Source of the DNA: Guillardia theta CCMP2712
Taxonomy: Eukaryota > Cryptophyceae > Pyrenomonadales > Geminigeraceae
Assembly: GCF_000315625.1 (NCBI RefSeq)
Contig: NW_005434664.1
Location: 322,940 to 386,939 of the forward strand
Length of the DNA: 64,000 bases
Direction: 5' to 3'
Shown: positions 45,262 through 54,798 of the stretch, piece after piece
Layout: every line of letters begins with the position of its first letter
Position numbering within the stretch: the first letter of the stretch is position 1
Position numbers and translations under genes: made by a program
The notes under the pieces: generated by a model
Database searches by the model: none
The model's input: the letters and a program-made list of their open reading frames with translations, nothing else
Told to the model about the DNA's origin: nothing

Positions 45262-46867
45262 TCAGCTCAGCACAAGCTCTTCCTCGAGACCCCTGCGCAA
45301 CACCGTGAGTCAAACGGTCGAGACCGTGCCGTCAACGCAGCCTGATATGGACAACTCACCAGGGGAGAAACAGCTGCTCCTGCTCGTCGAAGACATAGCA
45401 AAAAGGGCTGCTGGGCATAGCACAGTCGTCCCGAGAGCTGCACACCCAAACCTCGTACCTCCCGAGCATCATCCACCGACCCAGCCCGCCTGAGGAGACG
45501 GTCTGGTTTCTTGCCTGCAGTCCCTCGATGATGGTGGTCCACGTCTCGTTCATACTGCAGTTGAGATACTCGGGGTGAATGGCCCACTGCCGTACCGTCT
45601 CGTTGGCATGTGAAGCATTCCCAGCTGGAGCGAAGGCGGTGGAGGTGGCGGACGAGTCTCGGGCGATATCTGAGGTACTTGGAGGAGACCCTGGCGGGGG
45701 CGAAGATGGAATGGGCGAGGCCGATCGGCTTTCTGTGCACAGAGTTTCGTTCATGCATGGTACTAGCCCGGAATCGTATGAAGCAATCGGAGGCCAAGAC
45801 GAATGATAGCAAGGCAGGTTGTTATTGGACAGGCCCAAAAAGTTGAGCTGAGGCATATTGGCGAAAGCCTGGGAGGAGATGCAGGAAAGTCTGTTTTCCT
45901 GGAGAAGCAACTGCTGAATCGACGAGAGCTTGCTGAAGACTCCTTCTGGCAAGCTAGACAGAGCATTGCGCTCGAGATTTAGGTGCTGCAAGCCCGTGAG
46001 CCTGTCGAAGACTCCTGCTGGCAAGCTGGACAGCTTGATGTTGCTGAGAATAAGCTGCTGCAAGCCCGTGAGACTGTCGAAGACTCCTGCTGGCAAGCTG
46101 GACAGCATGTTGTCGCTGAGAACAAGCAGCTGCAAGCCCGTGAGCCTGTCGAAGACTCCTGCTGGCAAGGTGGACAGCTGATTATTGCTGAGAATAAGCC
46201 GCTGCAAGCCCGTGAGACTGTCGAAGACTCCTGCTGGCAAGCTGGACAGATTAGGGTACATCAAATACAGCCCCGACAAGCCTGAGAGCCCGTCGAAGAC
46301 TCCTGCAGGCAGACTCTCCAGCTTGTTGTCATAAAGGGTCAAAGTCAGACCCGCGAACCTGTTCAAGGCTCCGGCGGGAAGACTGGAGAAGACACGGTGG
46401 TCAATCCCTAGCCCGGTAAGGCTCGGGACTCTGTCGAAGAATCCTGCAGGTAGATTTTCCAGCTTGTTGCTGATGAGATGAAGCCCCCGCAAGTTTGAGA
46501 GTTTGTCAAAGGCTCCTGCTGGAATACTCCGAAACGTGTTGTTACTAAGATTCAGACTGACCAGGCCCGAGAGCCCGCCGAAGACTCCCACAGGTAGACT
46601 CTCCAAGTTGTTGTTGTCGAGTTGTAAGTACATCAATGTCGACAATCCGGGCCCGTCAAAAGTTCCGTTGTAGATATTGCGTATACCCAAATCACGATTG
46701 AGAGCCAGAAACGTACAATATGAACCACAGTCGCTTCCCTCCCTCGTCAACAAGCCCTCATCTGAGACATGGAACGTACAGCTCCCACAACTCACGCTGG
46801 CTGCTCCCTCAGCCTCCCATACCCATCCCTCCAGCACCCATAAGAGCACCAACAGCGATGACCGCAT
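45262..46867 (-). CDS. secreted leucine-rich-repeat protein (VLR-like repeats)
   Basis: ATG at 46867 opens a signal peptide (MRSSLLVLLWVLEGWVWEAE) followed by a Cys-rich N-terminal cap (CGSCTF...CGSYC). About eleven 24-residue LRRs follow, with the consensus LPAGVFDxLTGLQxLxLSxN. A C-terminal region with several Cys and a Ser/Pro/Thr-rich segment carries N-glycosylation sites. The consensus is strikingly like lamprey variable lymphocyte receptors and other typical LRRs, which share the LPxGVFD core. The frame reaches TGA at 45356, but this coincides with a perfect donor (CTG|GTGAGT). Splicing to the acceptor TTGCGCAG near 45304 extends it by about ten residues to TGA 45262-45264. There is no membrane segment, so it is probably extracellular or periplasmic. 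The ligand is unknown. Confidence 0.85.
45960..46320 (-). repeat. 72-bp DNA repeats encoding LRR units
   Basis: Five consecutive LRR units share near-identical DNA (CTGCAAGCCCGTGAG..., GTCGAAGACTCCTGCTGGCA), with variation concentrated in the two to four codons of the concave-face strand. This points to recent tandem duplication. Confidence 0.8.
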
Positions 46868-46919
46868 GCTCCTCGTTTCCGAATCGCGTCACACACAAGG
46901 GAAGTTGGGGATTATGAAT

Positions 46920-47655
46920 GGTTTGTTGACTAGCCTCCGTAAAACAGACTAGTAGCGGTCAACAAACTTTTAGTAGCGGGGCTTGTAGTTTTTTTAATTG
47001 TTTACAATACTAATGAAAAATAATTGTATAGTTTCCTGGTACCCGCCGCACCTGGTAATAATAGTCTGTACTGAGGTGACCGGATCTTTCATTATGACAT
47101 ACGAGTGTTGCACTCAGACTGTGTCCTCGAGCCTTTAAAATCGACTAGTACTGATAGATTTTAGCCTAGTAGTGCAGGGTAGTGTGACCCATCTCAGCTG
47201 GGGCAGTCAAAACTTAAATAATACATTTTACTACAGACTCCCGCAGAAAAATAATTTTACTAGTCATGATGACTCCAGCAGAGCAACCAATATTATAGTT
47301 TTAGAGTAGATGACTTGACAGCAGTGGCGGCCAAAACTCAACAATAATAATGACTTACCGGGTGCCAGCAGCCCCCCATTATTATTTATAACTTACCGGG
47401 TGCCAGCAGCCCCCCGCTCCTCCGGGCAGTCACTGAGTCATGCGCCGCGGCGGCTGGAGGCTCCGGGCGGACACTGACTCTGTGAGTTACCTCTTTTAAC
47501 TCTTTACCGGTACTAAAGACCGGTCCGGCGAAGTTAACTTTGATGTGTAAACCGGCGCCGGTGAACTGAAAACCTGAGTCTCTTATAGAAGCCTACAGAC
47601 TTTCATAAGCCTGACAGGGCCTGAGCCGGGGGACTCCGGACTTGTCCTGCGCGCA
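46920..47655. other. AT-rich intergenic DNA with GC-word inclusions
   Basis: No gene is seen. AT-rich sequence is punctuated by short GC words. A 25-bp direct repeat beginning ACTTACCGGGTGCCAGCAGC is present at 47353-47377 and 47391-47415, separated by 13 bp of AT-rich sequence. Confidence 0.6.
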
Positions 47656-47660
47656 GTTAA

Positions 47661-47847
47661 GTGAAGGTATCAGTAAGTTTGGGCCCCCAGACAGCCGCTG
47701 AGTCACCCAGTGGTTGGTTCTCGCTGCCAGTTTCTCTTCTGGCCGTTTGGCCTGTGCGACAGTGTCAGGGTCAAGCCTCCTCGACCGAGCGAGTCTCATT
47801 ATTGTCCCAGGCTCGTACTGATTTTTAACTTAACTTTGAGTAAAAAA
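47661..47847 (+). repeat. dispersed repeat, copy C
   Basis: Collinear with copies A and B. It contains GGTATCAGT-AAGTTTGG, TTGGTTCTCGCTG, GGCCGTTTGGCCTGTGCGAC, AGTGTCAGGGTCAAGCCTCC and GTACTGATTTTTAACTTAA. Compared with copy B it has short GC-rich insertions such as CCGAGCGAGT after CCTCGA and CCAGG inside GTC-CTCGTACTG. It ends in an A-run (GAGTAAAAAAATT). Confidence 0.9.
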
Positions 47848-47849
47848 AT

Positions 47850-48060
47850 TCGCTGAGGGGACCGGCGCCGCCGGCGGGCCCGGGTCCGACAGCGAGGCCC
47901 CGGGCCCGGCCGGCCGGACCCTTGAGCATTCGGAGGCATCATCCACCCACCGACAGTCTCCTACTACCCCTACCCCTAAGTTGAGCTAAAAGTACCCAGT
48001 GTCTGCTATCAATAATCCCATTGATAAGTACCCCTACCCCTTGTCCAATCCTGTAGACGA
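47850..48060. other. GC island followed by TACCCC words
   Basis: 47855-47930 is a pure GC-word block (GGGCCCGGGTCC, CCCGGCCGGCCGG). 47960-48050 carries five CCCCTACCCC-like words. Both lie directly upstream of the plastid-protein gene. Confidence 0.5.
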
Positions 48061-48072
48061 AAACCGAGAGCC

Positions 48073-48627
48073 ATGCCCAAAGGGTTTCGCACTCTCCTCC
48101 TGCTCCTCCTCCTGCTCCTGCTGGATCTCGCTGCTGCTACCCAGCTGCCAGCTCTTCTTCTTCCCATCCTTTCAGTTCTTCCTTGTCTCGCAGCCTTCGC
48201 TCCCTCGCTCCTCTCCACCGCTCGGAAGGCTGAAACTTGCTGGGCGCGAGAGCCTATGGGTCGTATTCCCTGCTTTCCGCGGCAAAGCGCGAGAACAGTG
48301 GTCTCGATGAGCTCTGGGGGAGGAGGAAGCGATGATGGATACACGGGCGGTGACGAACTTGCCATCCGTATGATGATATCCAGGAATAGGATGGCAAGAC
48401 AGGAAGCGGAAGGGAACAGGGAGTACGTGCCATTTGACGTGGCTGTAAAATGGGCAAGGAAACTCAAGCTGTGGAAGACGAAGGAGGAGTGGGAAGAGTG
48501 GATTTCCAGGAACCAAGAGGCCTTCCCCTACATTCCTCCTGATCCAGAAGATTATTACAAGAAGCGAGGTGTATGGTTGGGTTGGTCTTTCTGGACAGGA
48601 GCTTCAGACGGCGATACGGATTCCTGA
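48073..48627 (+). CDS. plastid-targeted small protein with a W-x-W tail domain
   Basis: A single-exon frame of 184 residues. Residues 1-42 form a Leu-rich signal peptide whose end, CLAAFAPS, matches the AFAP motif with a Phe at the transit-peptide start. The next 40 residues are Ser/Arg-rich and lack acidic residues, as in bipartite plastid leaders. The mature C-terminus reads PFDVAVKWARKLKLWKTKEE, then EWISRNQE..IPPDPEDYY and GVWLGWSFWTG. This resembles the FxxAxxfvRxLxLkxxxeW...IPxxPdxxYxxxGWxxWxxWlG repeat found in algal and plant proteins, whose function is not known to me. Stop TGA is at 48625-48627. Location in the plastid stroma is inferred from the Phe. Confidence 0.75.
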   Translation: MPKGFRTLLLLLLLLLLDLAAATQLPALLLPILSVLPCLAAFAPSLLSTARKAETCWAREPMGRIPCFPRQSARTVVSMSSGGGGSDDGYTGGDELAIRMMISRNRMARQEAEGNREYVPFDVAVKWARKLKLWKTKEEWEEWISRNQEAFPYIPPDPEDYYKKRGVWLGWSFWTGASDGDTDS

Positions 48628-48775
48628 TGATAGAGCGCAGAGAGGTTGCACTGAGAGAATGGGGAGAACGAAGCTATCAGAGAGATGGATGGAGCAAGAG
48701 AGGGAGAGGAAGGATGGGACATCCCAGGAAAAGAGGGCTGGATTATGAAGGCGAGCACAGAGGAGGAATGGTCAA

Positions 48776-49520
48776 TCAAAGGGCGTCAGCGACTGTGATC
48801 TTCCCGTCTTGGGCACTGCACGACAGATGGTATCAGCACGGGATAGCAACGGCGGGTCATCACCAACCTGATGAGGGTGATACCATCGCCGGATGCGAAG
48901 AAGTTGATGAAAGGCTTCACGTCCTTGCTCACTTGGTTGAGGCGAAACCCTGGGAGGAGCCAACACGATTTCACGATGCCATGTCCCTCCCTCCCTCCCT
49001 CCCCGCCTGCCTGACTGCCCACCTCTCCCCCTTCCCTCCTTTCTCCCTGCTCCTCCCTGCCAGCCCTCCCCACCCTGCCGATCCAGCTCTCGGCCTTACA
49101 TTCTTTGTTGTCGACGCAGAAGCGCAGGGTCCCCCAATCTCTGCTGCATGTGTCACAGACGGGTATCAGCCGGCGCATCTTTGACCTGTTGAGCTCCATC
49201 TTCACGATGGACCCATCCTTGAAGGAGTATCTGTGCTTCCTGTCGAGAACAACGTCACCTGCGCCGCCTCCCCTCCTCGTGGTAACGCACCGGAACTTCC
49301 TCTTCGTCTCTAGAGTCACGTCACCGATTCCTCGGATGTGGACGTCGAGCTGAGAAGTAACTATGAGGAGAGCAAGAGGGACGACGCGGAGTACCCGCTG
49401 CCCGCTCTCAGGCTCAGGTATGATCCTCTGTACAAGGGGGTTGCGTGCAGCGGCTGGAATCGTGTCATCCTTTCCTCTCCTTCTTAACAGGACACACCTC
49501 TCTGCGTGACGTATACGCAT
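48776..49520 (-). CDS. small multi-exon protein, unrecognised
   Basis: Four exons join with consistent phases. The first (49520 to about 49396) ends at CGG|GTACTC. The second (about 49351 to 49107) encodes KMELNRSKMRRLIPVCDTCS plus a RFCVDNKE end and breaks at T|GTAAGG. The third (about 48955 to 48870) reads FRLNQVSKDVKPFINFFASG. The last ends ITVADAL with TGA 48776-48778. The roughly 150-residue product is basic with a CxxC and a third Cys. No family is recognised. The in-phase junctions and plausible protein sequence support the minus strand over the overlapping + frames. The 5' end is the least certain part. Confidence 0.5.
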
Positions 49521-50072
49521 CCTGTGCTACACAGCATCCAAGCTGGAGATCTGGACCAAGAACGATTTCAGGAGGCACTCGGCCGTGAGGAAAGTGAGAG
49601 CAAAGATCTCAGCGACAGCAAAGGTCAGAAAGAAAGATCACGAAGAGCAAACGAGGGGCAAGATGGCCCTGCATGTACGATTGAAGCTGACTCACAAAAG
49701 AAATTTTGCGAAGCACTCAGCCGGGTCGACGGGAAATTCCGCGACGCCCTAAGGGAGGAGGTCGTCAAAGGTCGTCATACTAGCAGTTGGAGGTCCGAAG
49801 ACTCACGATGTAACCCGTGCTCCTCAACTTATCTGCCAAGAGTTCATAGGGGAACAAAATCAAACTCGCCTCACTGATCTCCCCGTGGAGATCCCTCACC
49901 TATACGGACGGTCCATCGGCTGATTCCGTTCGTCATGTCCTTCCCCCAGAATGCTGCAGGGAGTCTCATCATCTCAGCTCAACGGAAACTCTTCAACGTC
50001 ACCGAAGGATGGGAAGTTCATCTGAACCCTCTTGCGAACGACTCGTCCTCCCTTCTCCTCGTGAGCAAGTGA
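49517..50072 (+). pseudogene. possible broken gene or unresolved multi-exon fragment
   Basis: Three protein-like stretches on the + strand lie end to end but in different frames without clear introns. The first is a charged helix (AGDLDQERFQEALGREESES... to REEVVK, about 49545-49767). The second is VVILAVGGPKTHDVTRAPQL...LTDLPVEIPHLYGR (about 49768-49910). The third is FVMSFPQNAAGSLIISAQRK...VHLNPLANDSSSLLLVSK with TGA 50070-50072. They could be exons of one gene, a decayed gene with indels, or chance. The family is not recognised. Confidence 0.3.
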
Positions 50073-50091
50073 CGAGCAAGGGGGCAGGCGG

Positions 50092-51694
50092 TCACCTCCA
50101 ACATGTGAAGTCCGCGTCCCAACAGGTTGGGGTCGAATCGATGCTCACTGCATCCAGGTCAGCGGAGAGGGGAGGAGGATGGAGACAACATTGGAACAAG
50201 GTGCGACCCTGGAAGCTCTGAGAAGACCTGTCCTTGATGATCAAGAGGGGTGGGAAGGGGAGAGGGGGAGGGGGCGGAATGGAGAAGGAGTGGAAGAGGT
50301 GCGATCGATGTTTCTGAACGAGAAGAAACAAATGTTTTTGAACGTCGACAACCTTTTTCTCGTGCAAAGCCGCATCCTCGAGCATTTTCTGAAATCACCG
50401 AATCAGTTTTGAACCAGCAGGCTGTGCTTGTCAACCTTTTCCTTCACCGCCTGTTTTTCATCTCTCTTCGCCCACTTCCTTACCTTCCTCCTCTTCCAAA
50501 CCGACAAATCACTTCCCAGCATTCGGAATGCAACCCCTTTCAGCAAACCTGTTTAGCCGATGACAACTTGACCCACTCTGACATGCTCATCCGATGCTTC
50601 AGCCTTTGCAACTCCTGCGGGAGAAATGCTGGTCAAACCGATGATACGAATTATGAAGCAGACCTGATAGCTCATGTCCCTGCCACCTTCCGTCAGTTCG
50701 TGGACACATCATCACGCTGCATTTACCTTCGAGCCTTTCCGATTTCATCTGCAGTCACGAGGTAGACAGGATATTTCTCCTTCTCCTGAGGCTTAATGAT
50801 AGCTTGATCATAATCCTTGCCTCCATCACGAGTTTTGCGATTGTTTTTATCCTTAGCACCACGCTCGCTCGAGTCCTTCTCTTTGGAATCTGCTGATTTC
50901 CCATCCGGTTCTTCGGAGAGGGCTTCAAATCCTGGAATTCAAGTTTGTGAGAAAACGAGGAGCATCAAGCAAAAACTCATCACCGCTCATTTCCTCCGCG
51001 TCTTCTTCCTTCTTGAAATCTTCTAGCAGATTCCAACCAGCCGACTTCTGCTGCTCAAGTCGAGCCTCTGTCGCCAGCCCCCCACCACCTTCCGTTTCCC
51101 GCTCCCCGGGGATGCTGGTGAAGTCGCATGCAGCCCTGAATCTTGCCGCCTGTCGAACTCATAAGTCGCTTCCGCAGACTCTCATCGCAAGCTCCACCAG
51201 CTGCCACTTGGCCAGGGGAGTACCCAACGCATGCTTGGCGAGCGCCGCTTCAAAGTGACGCCGCTCGAGAAGTTTGCTCAAGTCGTTGCCGTCCACGAGG
51301 GTCATGAGTTGCTTTGCCTGTCATGCAGCGCTCAGCCATGGCGAGTAGCACAACACATCCATCATCAAGGTGTCACCTGGTCAGCATTGGCTGAGAGGCC
51401 GTAAAAGGAGAATACCTCCTTCACCCTTGACAGCGAAATGCCCTGTGCGTTCAGCTCCCCGTACTGATTGATCACCAGCTGCCAATTGTCCACCGTACTT
51501 CCACCCCTCAGCACCTCTTGAAGGCAGGGAGGCTGCTGCAGGAGGGGGCCGCTGCTCAGGATGAGGGGAAAGTAACGATATTGCCTCCTAGCTGGCAAGT
51601 TCGATCCCCCTCCAGGATAGAGCTGATCCGATAGTACAAGGGAGTCATCAGAGAGCTCGAGGAAGAAGAAAAAGTAGAGAACGAGGATGAGCAT
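50092..51694 (-). CDS. multi-exon protein of unknown function
   Basis: Readable exons on the minus strand. About 51660-51380 ends ...RVKEVFSFYGLSANADQ. About 51320-51180 is AKQLMTLVDGNDLSKLLERR followed by HFEAALAKHALGTPLAKW. About 51150-50985 reads ARFRAACDFTSIPGERETEG to EDAEEMSGDE. About 50930-50745 is a Lys/Asp-rich segment ending KYPVYLVTADEIGKARR. About 50617-50550 is ELQRLKHRMSMSEWVKLSSA. About 50393 begins KMLEDAALHEKKVVDVQKHL. Donors and acceptors are consensus-like. The last exon frame stops near 50092. No domain is recognised; the mix of helical and charged segments suggests a cytosolic or nuclear protein. The first exon is not resolved. Confidence 0.5.
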
Positions 51695-51984
51695 GCGATA
51701 CCGGTCCCTTCATGCCCAAAGTTAGCGTTCCACTTGCATGCGCCTCCCAAACTCACATCACTGCCGTGCTCGGTTCAGGAAGATGAGTCAGCCGCCATGA
51801 GCACCTCTGAACGAGGCTCCTTCTTCGCATGCATAGCAACTATCCTCCTCCTTTCTCCCTCCTCCCCTCTTCCTGCATCGGTCTCTCCCTCTCTCCTCCC
51901 ATTCATTCGCCACCATCCTACTGCTGCATCGTGACCGGACGCATATCGACCTTCACTCAACAATTTTCATCCCCTCATCCCCGC

Positions 51985-52390
51985 TCACACAGCCACCAGC
52001 TGCTGAGGCGCCACTGCTGCTGAGCGCGCACCGTGGCACCGTGCCACTGCAGGGCCGTGCCAGTCACAGGTCTGAGTCGGGCTCGGATCCTGACGACCGC
52101 GCGGCCTCTGATCGGCCCGCCGGGATCGGACTCGGAACTTCCGGGTGATCATCGCGCGTGCCAATGGGCCGCGGCGGCAGGCCCGACAGTGAGGCCTGAG
52201 TCCGACACTGGCAGCAGTGCGATCACCGGAATAGGCTGCCTATTCCGGCCGGCGGCCTCAGGAGTCGGGGCCGCTCTTCAACGCCCGGCCGGTGGACCAC
52301 ACCGCCGAGTTAGCGGCGCCCCGGCGGCGGCGTACGGTACGGCGGGCTCGTCACCGAGTCGCGTGAGACTCGACAACAGGCGTGCACGTG
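51985..52390. other. GC-rich word island
   Basis: Intergenic between the unknown gene (5' side) and the hydrolase (3' side). GGCC, CCGG, GAGTC, CACTG and GTGCC words dominate. No supported coding frame. Confidence 0.6.
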
Positions 52391-52458
52391 CATGTATTGA
52401 GGAAAAGGCTCTAGAACGCGAAGTCCTTCTCTGTTTCAAGCAGCTCCGACTCGGCAGG

Positions 52459-53983
52459 TCACAGGAATTGTATCCACTGATCCACAGCGGACTCTGTCCC
52501 ATACCATTCGTACGTCTCGGGCAGGCGCAGGCTCTTGCCGGGTGTCGGAACGAACGCCTGAAACAAGAGAGAGAGCAAGAGAGTTAGGGAATAGGATAGC
52601 GATGTTGGGATCGCAAAGTGAACCGCGTGGTTGCAGTTTTCGATGATCACGGATCTGCATTCCGCAAGCACAGCAACCTCGACTGGAATCAAACCTTGCT
52701 GGCCATCAGCATCGCGCGACGGAGCAGAGACACCTTACCGTCTCCCTCTGTCTCAAACGCCTTCCCTGAGAGGGGGAAGTACCTTGAACGAGGCAAAACT
52801 CAGTCAAAAAATTGTACACTCCAGATGCAGAATGAGGGCCATACGATGCCAGCGCAACGATCTCTTCCAACTTGGGAAGCTCGTCAGCACCGAGGACTCC
52901 GCCTCCAACAGCAGCTCACCAGCTTGCTACGTCGCTGCTTCTCATCCCACAGCTTCTCCCCCACTTTGCTGATCACGTCCATAAGGCCCCTGGGCGTGAC
53001 GGTCCCCTTGCCCGCTACCTGCGCCACCTCGTCACCAGTGTGGCAGCCAGCGACAGTCAGCATCTCACGCAAGTCACGGCACTGGCATCGAGGGGAAAGC
53101 CGTTGGGGAAGTTCTCGTTGATGTACGAGAGGAGCCCTCGCGTTTGATCCACAGCTGTGAGAGGAGCGGAGAGCATCGAAGGGGACCAGAGAAGGAGAGT
53201 CATTGGAGGCTCGGTGGGTCAGGTAGCAGGCCCACCTGAGACGATCGAGTCTTTCGGGGGAGGGTTATGTGGAGTTCCCAAGGTCACCAATGACCGGATC
53301 CTCTTCTTCGCCTTCTCCTCTCCGAGCACCTCGGCGATGTAGGAGCGCGCGACCCACCTGAATGCAAGCGGAGGTTGTAAGGACAGTTGTCAGCCTCCGC
53401 CACATGCTCAATCCTCACCCTCCAATGCTGTGGCCGAGGACAGCAACTTCAACGTCTACTCCGTAGTCCTTTTCCACCTGCTCGAAGGCGCGATCCAACG
53501 CAGAGTAGAAGAAGCCCAGGGTCTTGGAAGGGCGGAGGGATGCGGTGAAGAACTTGCCGGACATAGGCGTCATGCACAGCATGCATGCAAGTACTACTTC
53601 ACCTCCTTGGTCAGGGTGGACGGAACAATCTTGAGCCAGTCGAGCCTGGAGAGAGGAGCAGGGTAAAGGTTGAAGCCTCGCTTCAGCAGCGTCTTCTGAA
53701 GATCTTCATAGTCGCGCTGGGTCCCGAACTGGGCAGGACAGAGAACCACTGGCTTGAGATTCTTCACATCAAGGCCCTCGGCACCCTGAATCATCGATGT
53801 TGTATCGACTTGAGAAAACAGCGAGAGTGCAGGTCTTTGAGCAATCGGTCGACTGCGACCGACAACGGGGAGCCGGCAGGAAGGAAATGCATCCGCCAGG
53901 TCACATCGTAGCAGGAAGAGCGTACAGGACAAGAGAATGAGCGGACGCGTGAGGCAGATACTCCAGGAGGAGTGTAGAACCAT
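52459..53983 (-). CDS. plastid-targeted alpha/beta hydrolase (lipase-like)
   Basis: ATG at 53983. A signal peptide (LILLSCTLFLLRCDLADA) is followed by FPSCRLPVV and an Arg/Ser-rich stretch, i.e. a bipartite leader with Phe at +1, implying plastid stroma. The hydrolase begins KPVVLCPAQFGTQRDYEDLQ. The nucleophile elbow GHSIGG sits at the end of the exon near 53420, and the next exon gives WVARSYIAEVLGE and LVTLGTPHNPPPKDS. A later exon gives VDQTRGLLSYINENFPNGF, then ...RSVIIENCNHAVHFAIP, whose His is a candidate catalytic base. The protein ends WYGTESAVDQWIQFL with TGA 52459-52461. These motifs match plant lipase-like alpha/beta hydrolases. A one-base break near 53080 separates ...PLDASA from RDLREMLTVAGCHTG. 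Otherwise the gene looks functional. Confidence 0.8.
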
Positions 53984-54059
53984 GTTGAGACTGATAGAAG
54001 AACTAGAAGAACTTTCGCTCGTTCTTGTCCCTCCCCCTCCCTCCTCCTACTCGTCCTGC

Positions 54060-54370
54060 CTGGGAATTTCCTGGGAGTTTATAACCTACCACCCCGCCCC
54101 TTATTTGCCACAAATGTACCCCCACCTTTCCCATGATGACTTGGTACCCCTACTTTCCCATCAAAATCAGTCCACCCCTCCCCATCCTCCCTATCCCTGG
54201 ATTCACCCACCCCTCACCTTCAGATACACTGAGGAATACAAGGAGGTGGTAGTGAATTCCTAAGGTAGTAAAGAAAATAGGGGTAGTGAGTGTGCTGGTG
54301 AAGGGGGTTAAAGGCAGTAAACAGGTAGGGTATACTTACATTTACTTTGAACGCTGGGTGGGGTCCAACA
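54060..54370. other. TACCCC to GGGGTA strand-switch island
   Basis: ACCCC/TACCCC words dominate 54085-54210, then GGGGTA words 54275-54365, flipping near 54250. The rest of the gap to 54798 contains a (GGA)n purine tract at 54440-54500. No gene seen. Confidence 0.5.
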
Positions 54371-54798
54371 ACCTCCGCCTCAGAGGGCAAAAGCCGTTGG
54401 CGCATGGCGTTGACAGCTGAAATGGGCATGAATGCAAGAGGGGCGGGAGGAGGAGGAGGATGATGGGAGGAGGAGGAGGAGGAAGAGGAGAGGGTATGGA
54501 AAGAAGGGTAAGGAAGAGAGGAAACGATTGTATGTGTTTGGGCAGCATGGAGAGAGACAATGGGTGAGGGGAAGCAAGTAGATGACGACTGGGAGTAGGG
54601 TTGGAAGGTAAAGTGCAAGTGCAGGGGATGGGAGAGGAGTGGTTACAGTTTGATTATCCATAGCAAAGCTTATCAGAGAAAAATAGAGACGAGAGACTTT
54701 TCCTTCCTTGCCCTCCAAAATGATGTCACACGACGTCTGACTTGAATTTGATGGACAAGATGTCGAAGGAAGTTCTGATGTCCCGGCGTCCCAACGCC

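Noticed and set aside
47353-47415. rRNA fragment: GGTGCCAGCAGCC resembles the universal small-subunit rRNA site
   Set aside because: Only about 13 bases match and the flanks do not. Coincidence within a GC block.
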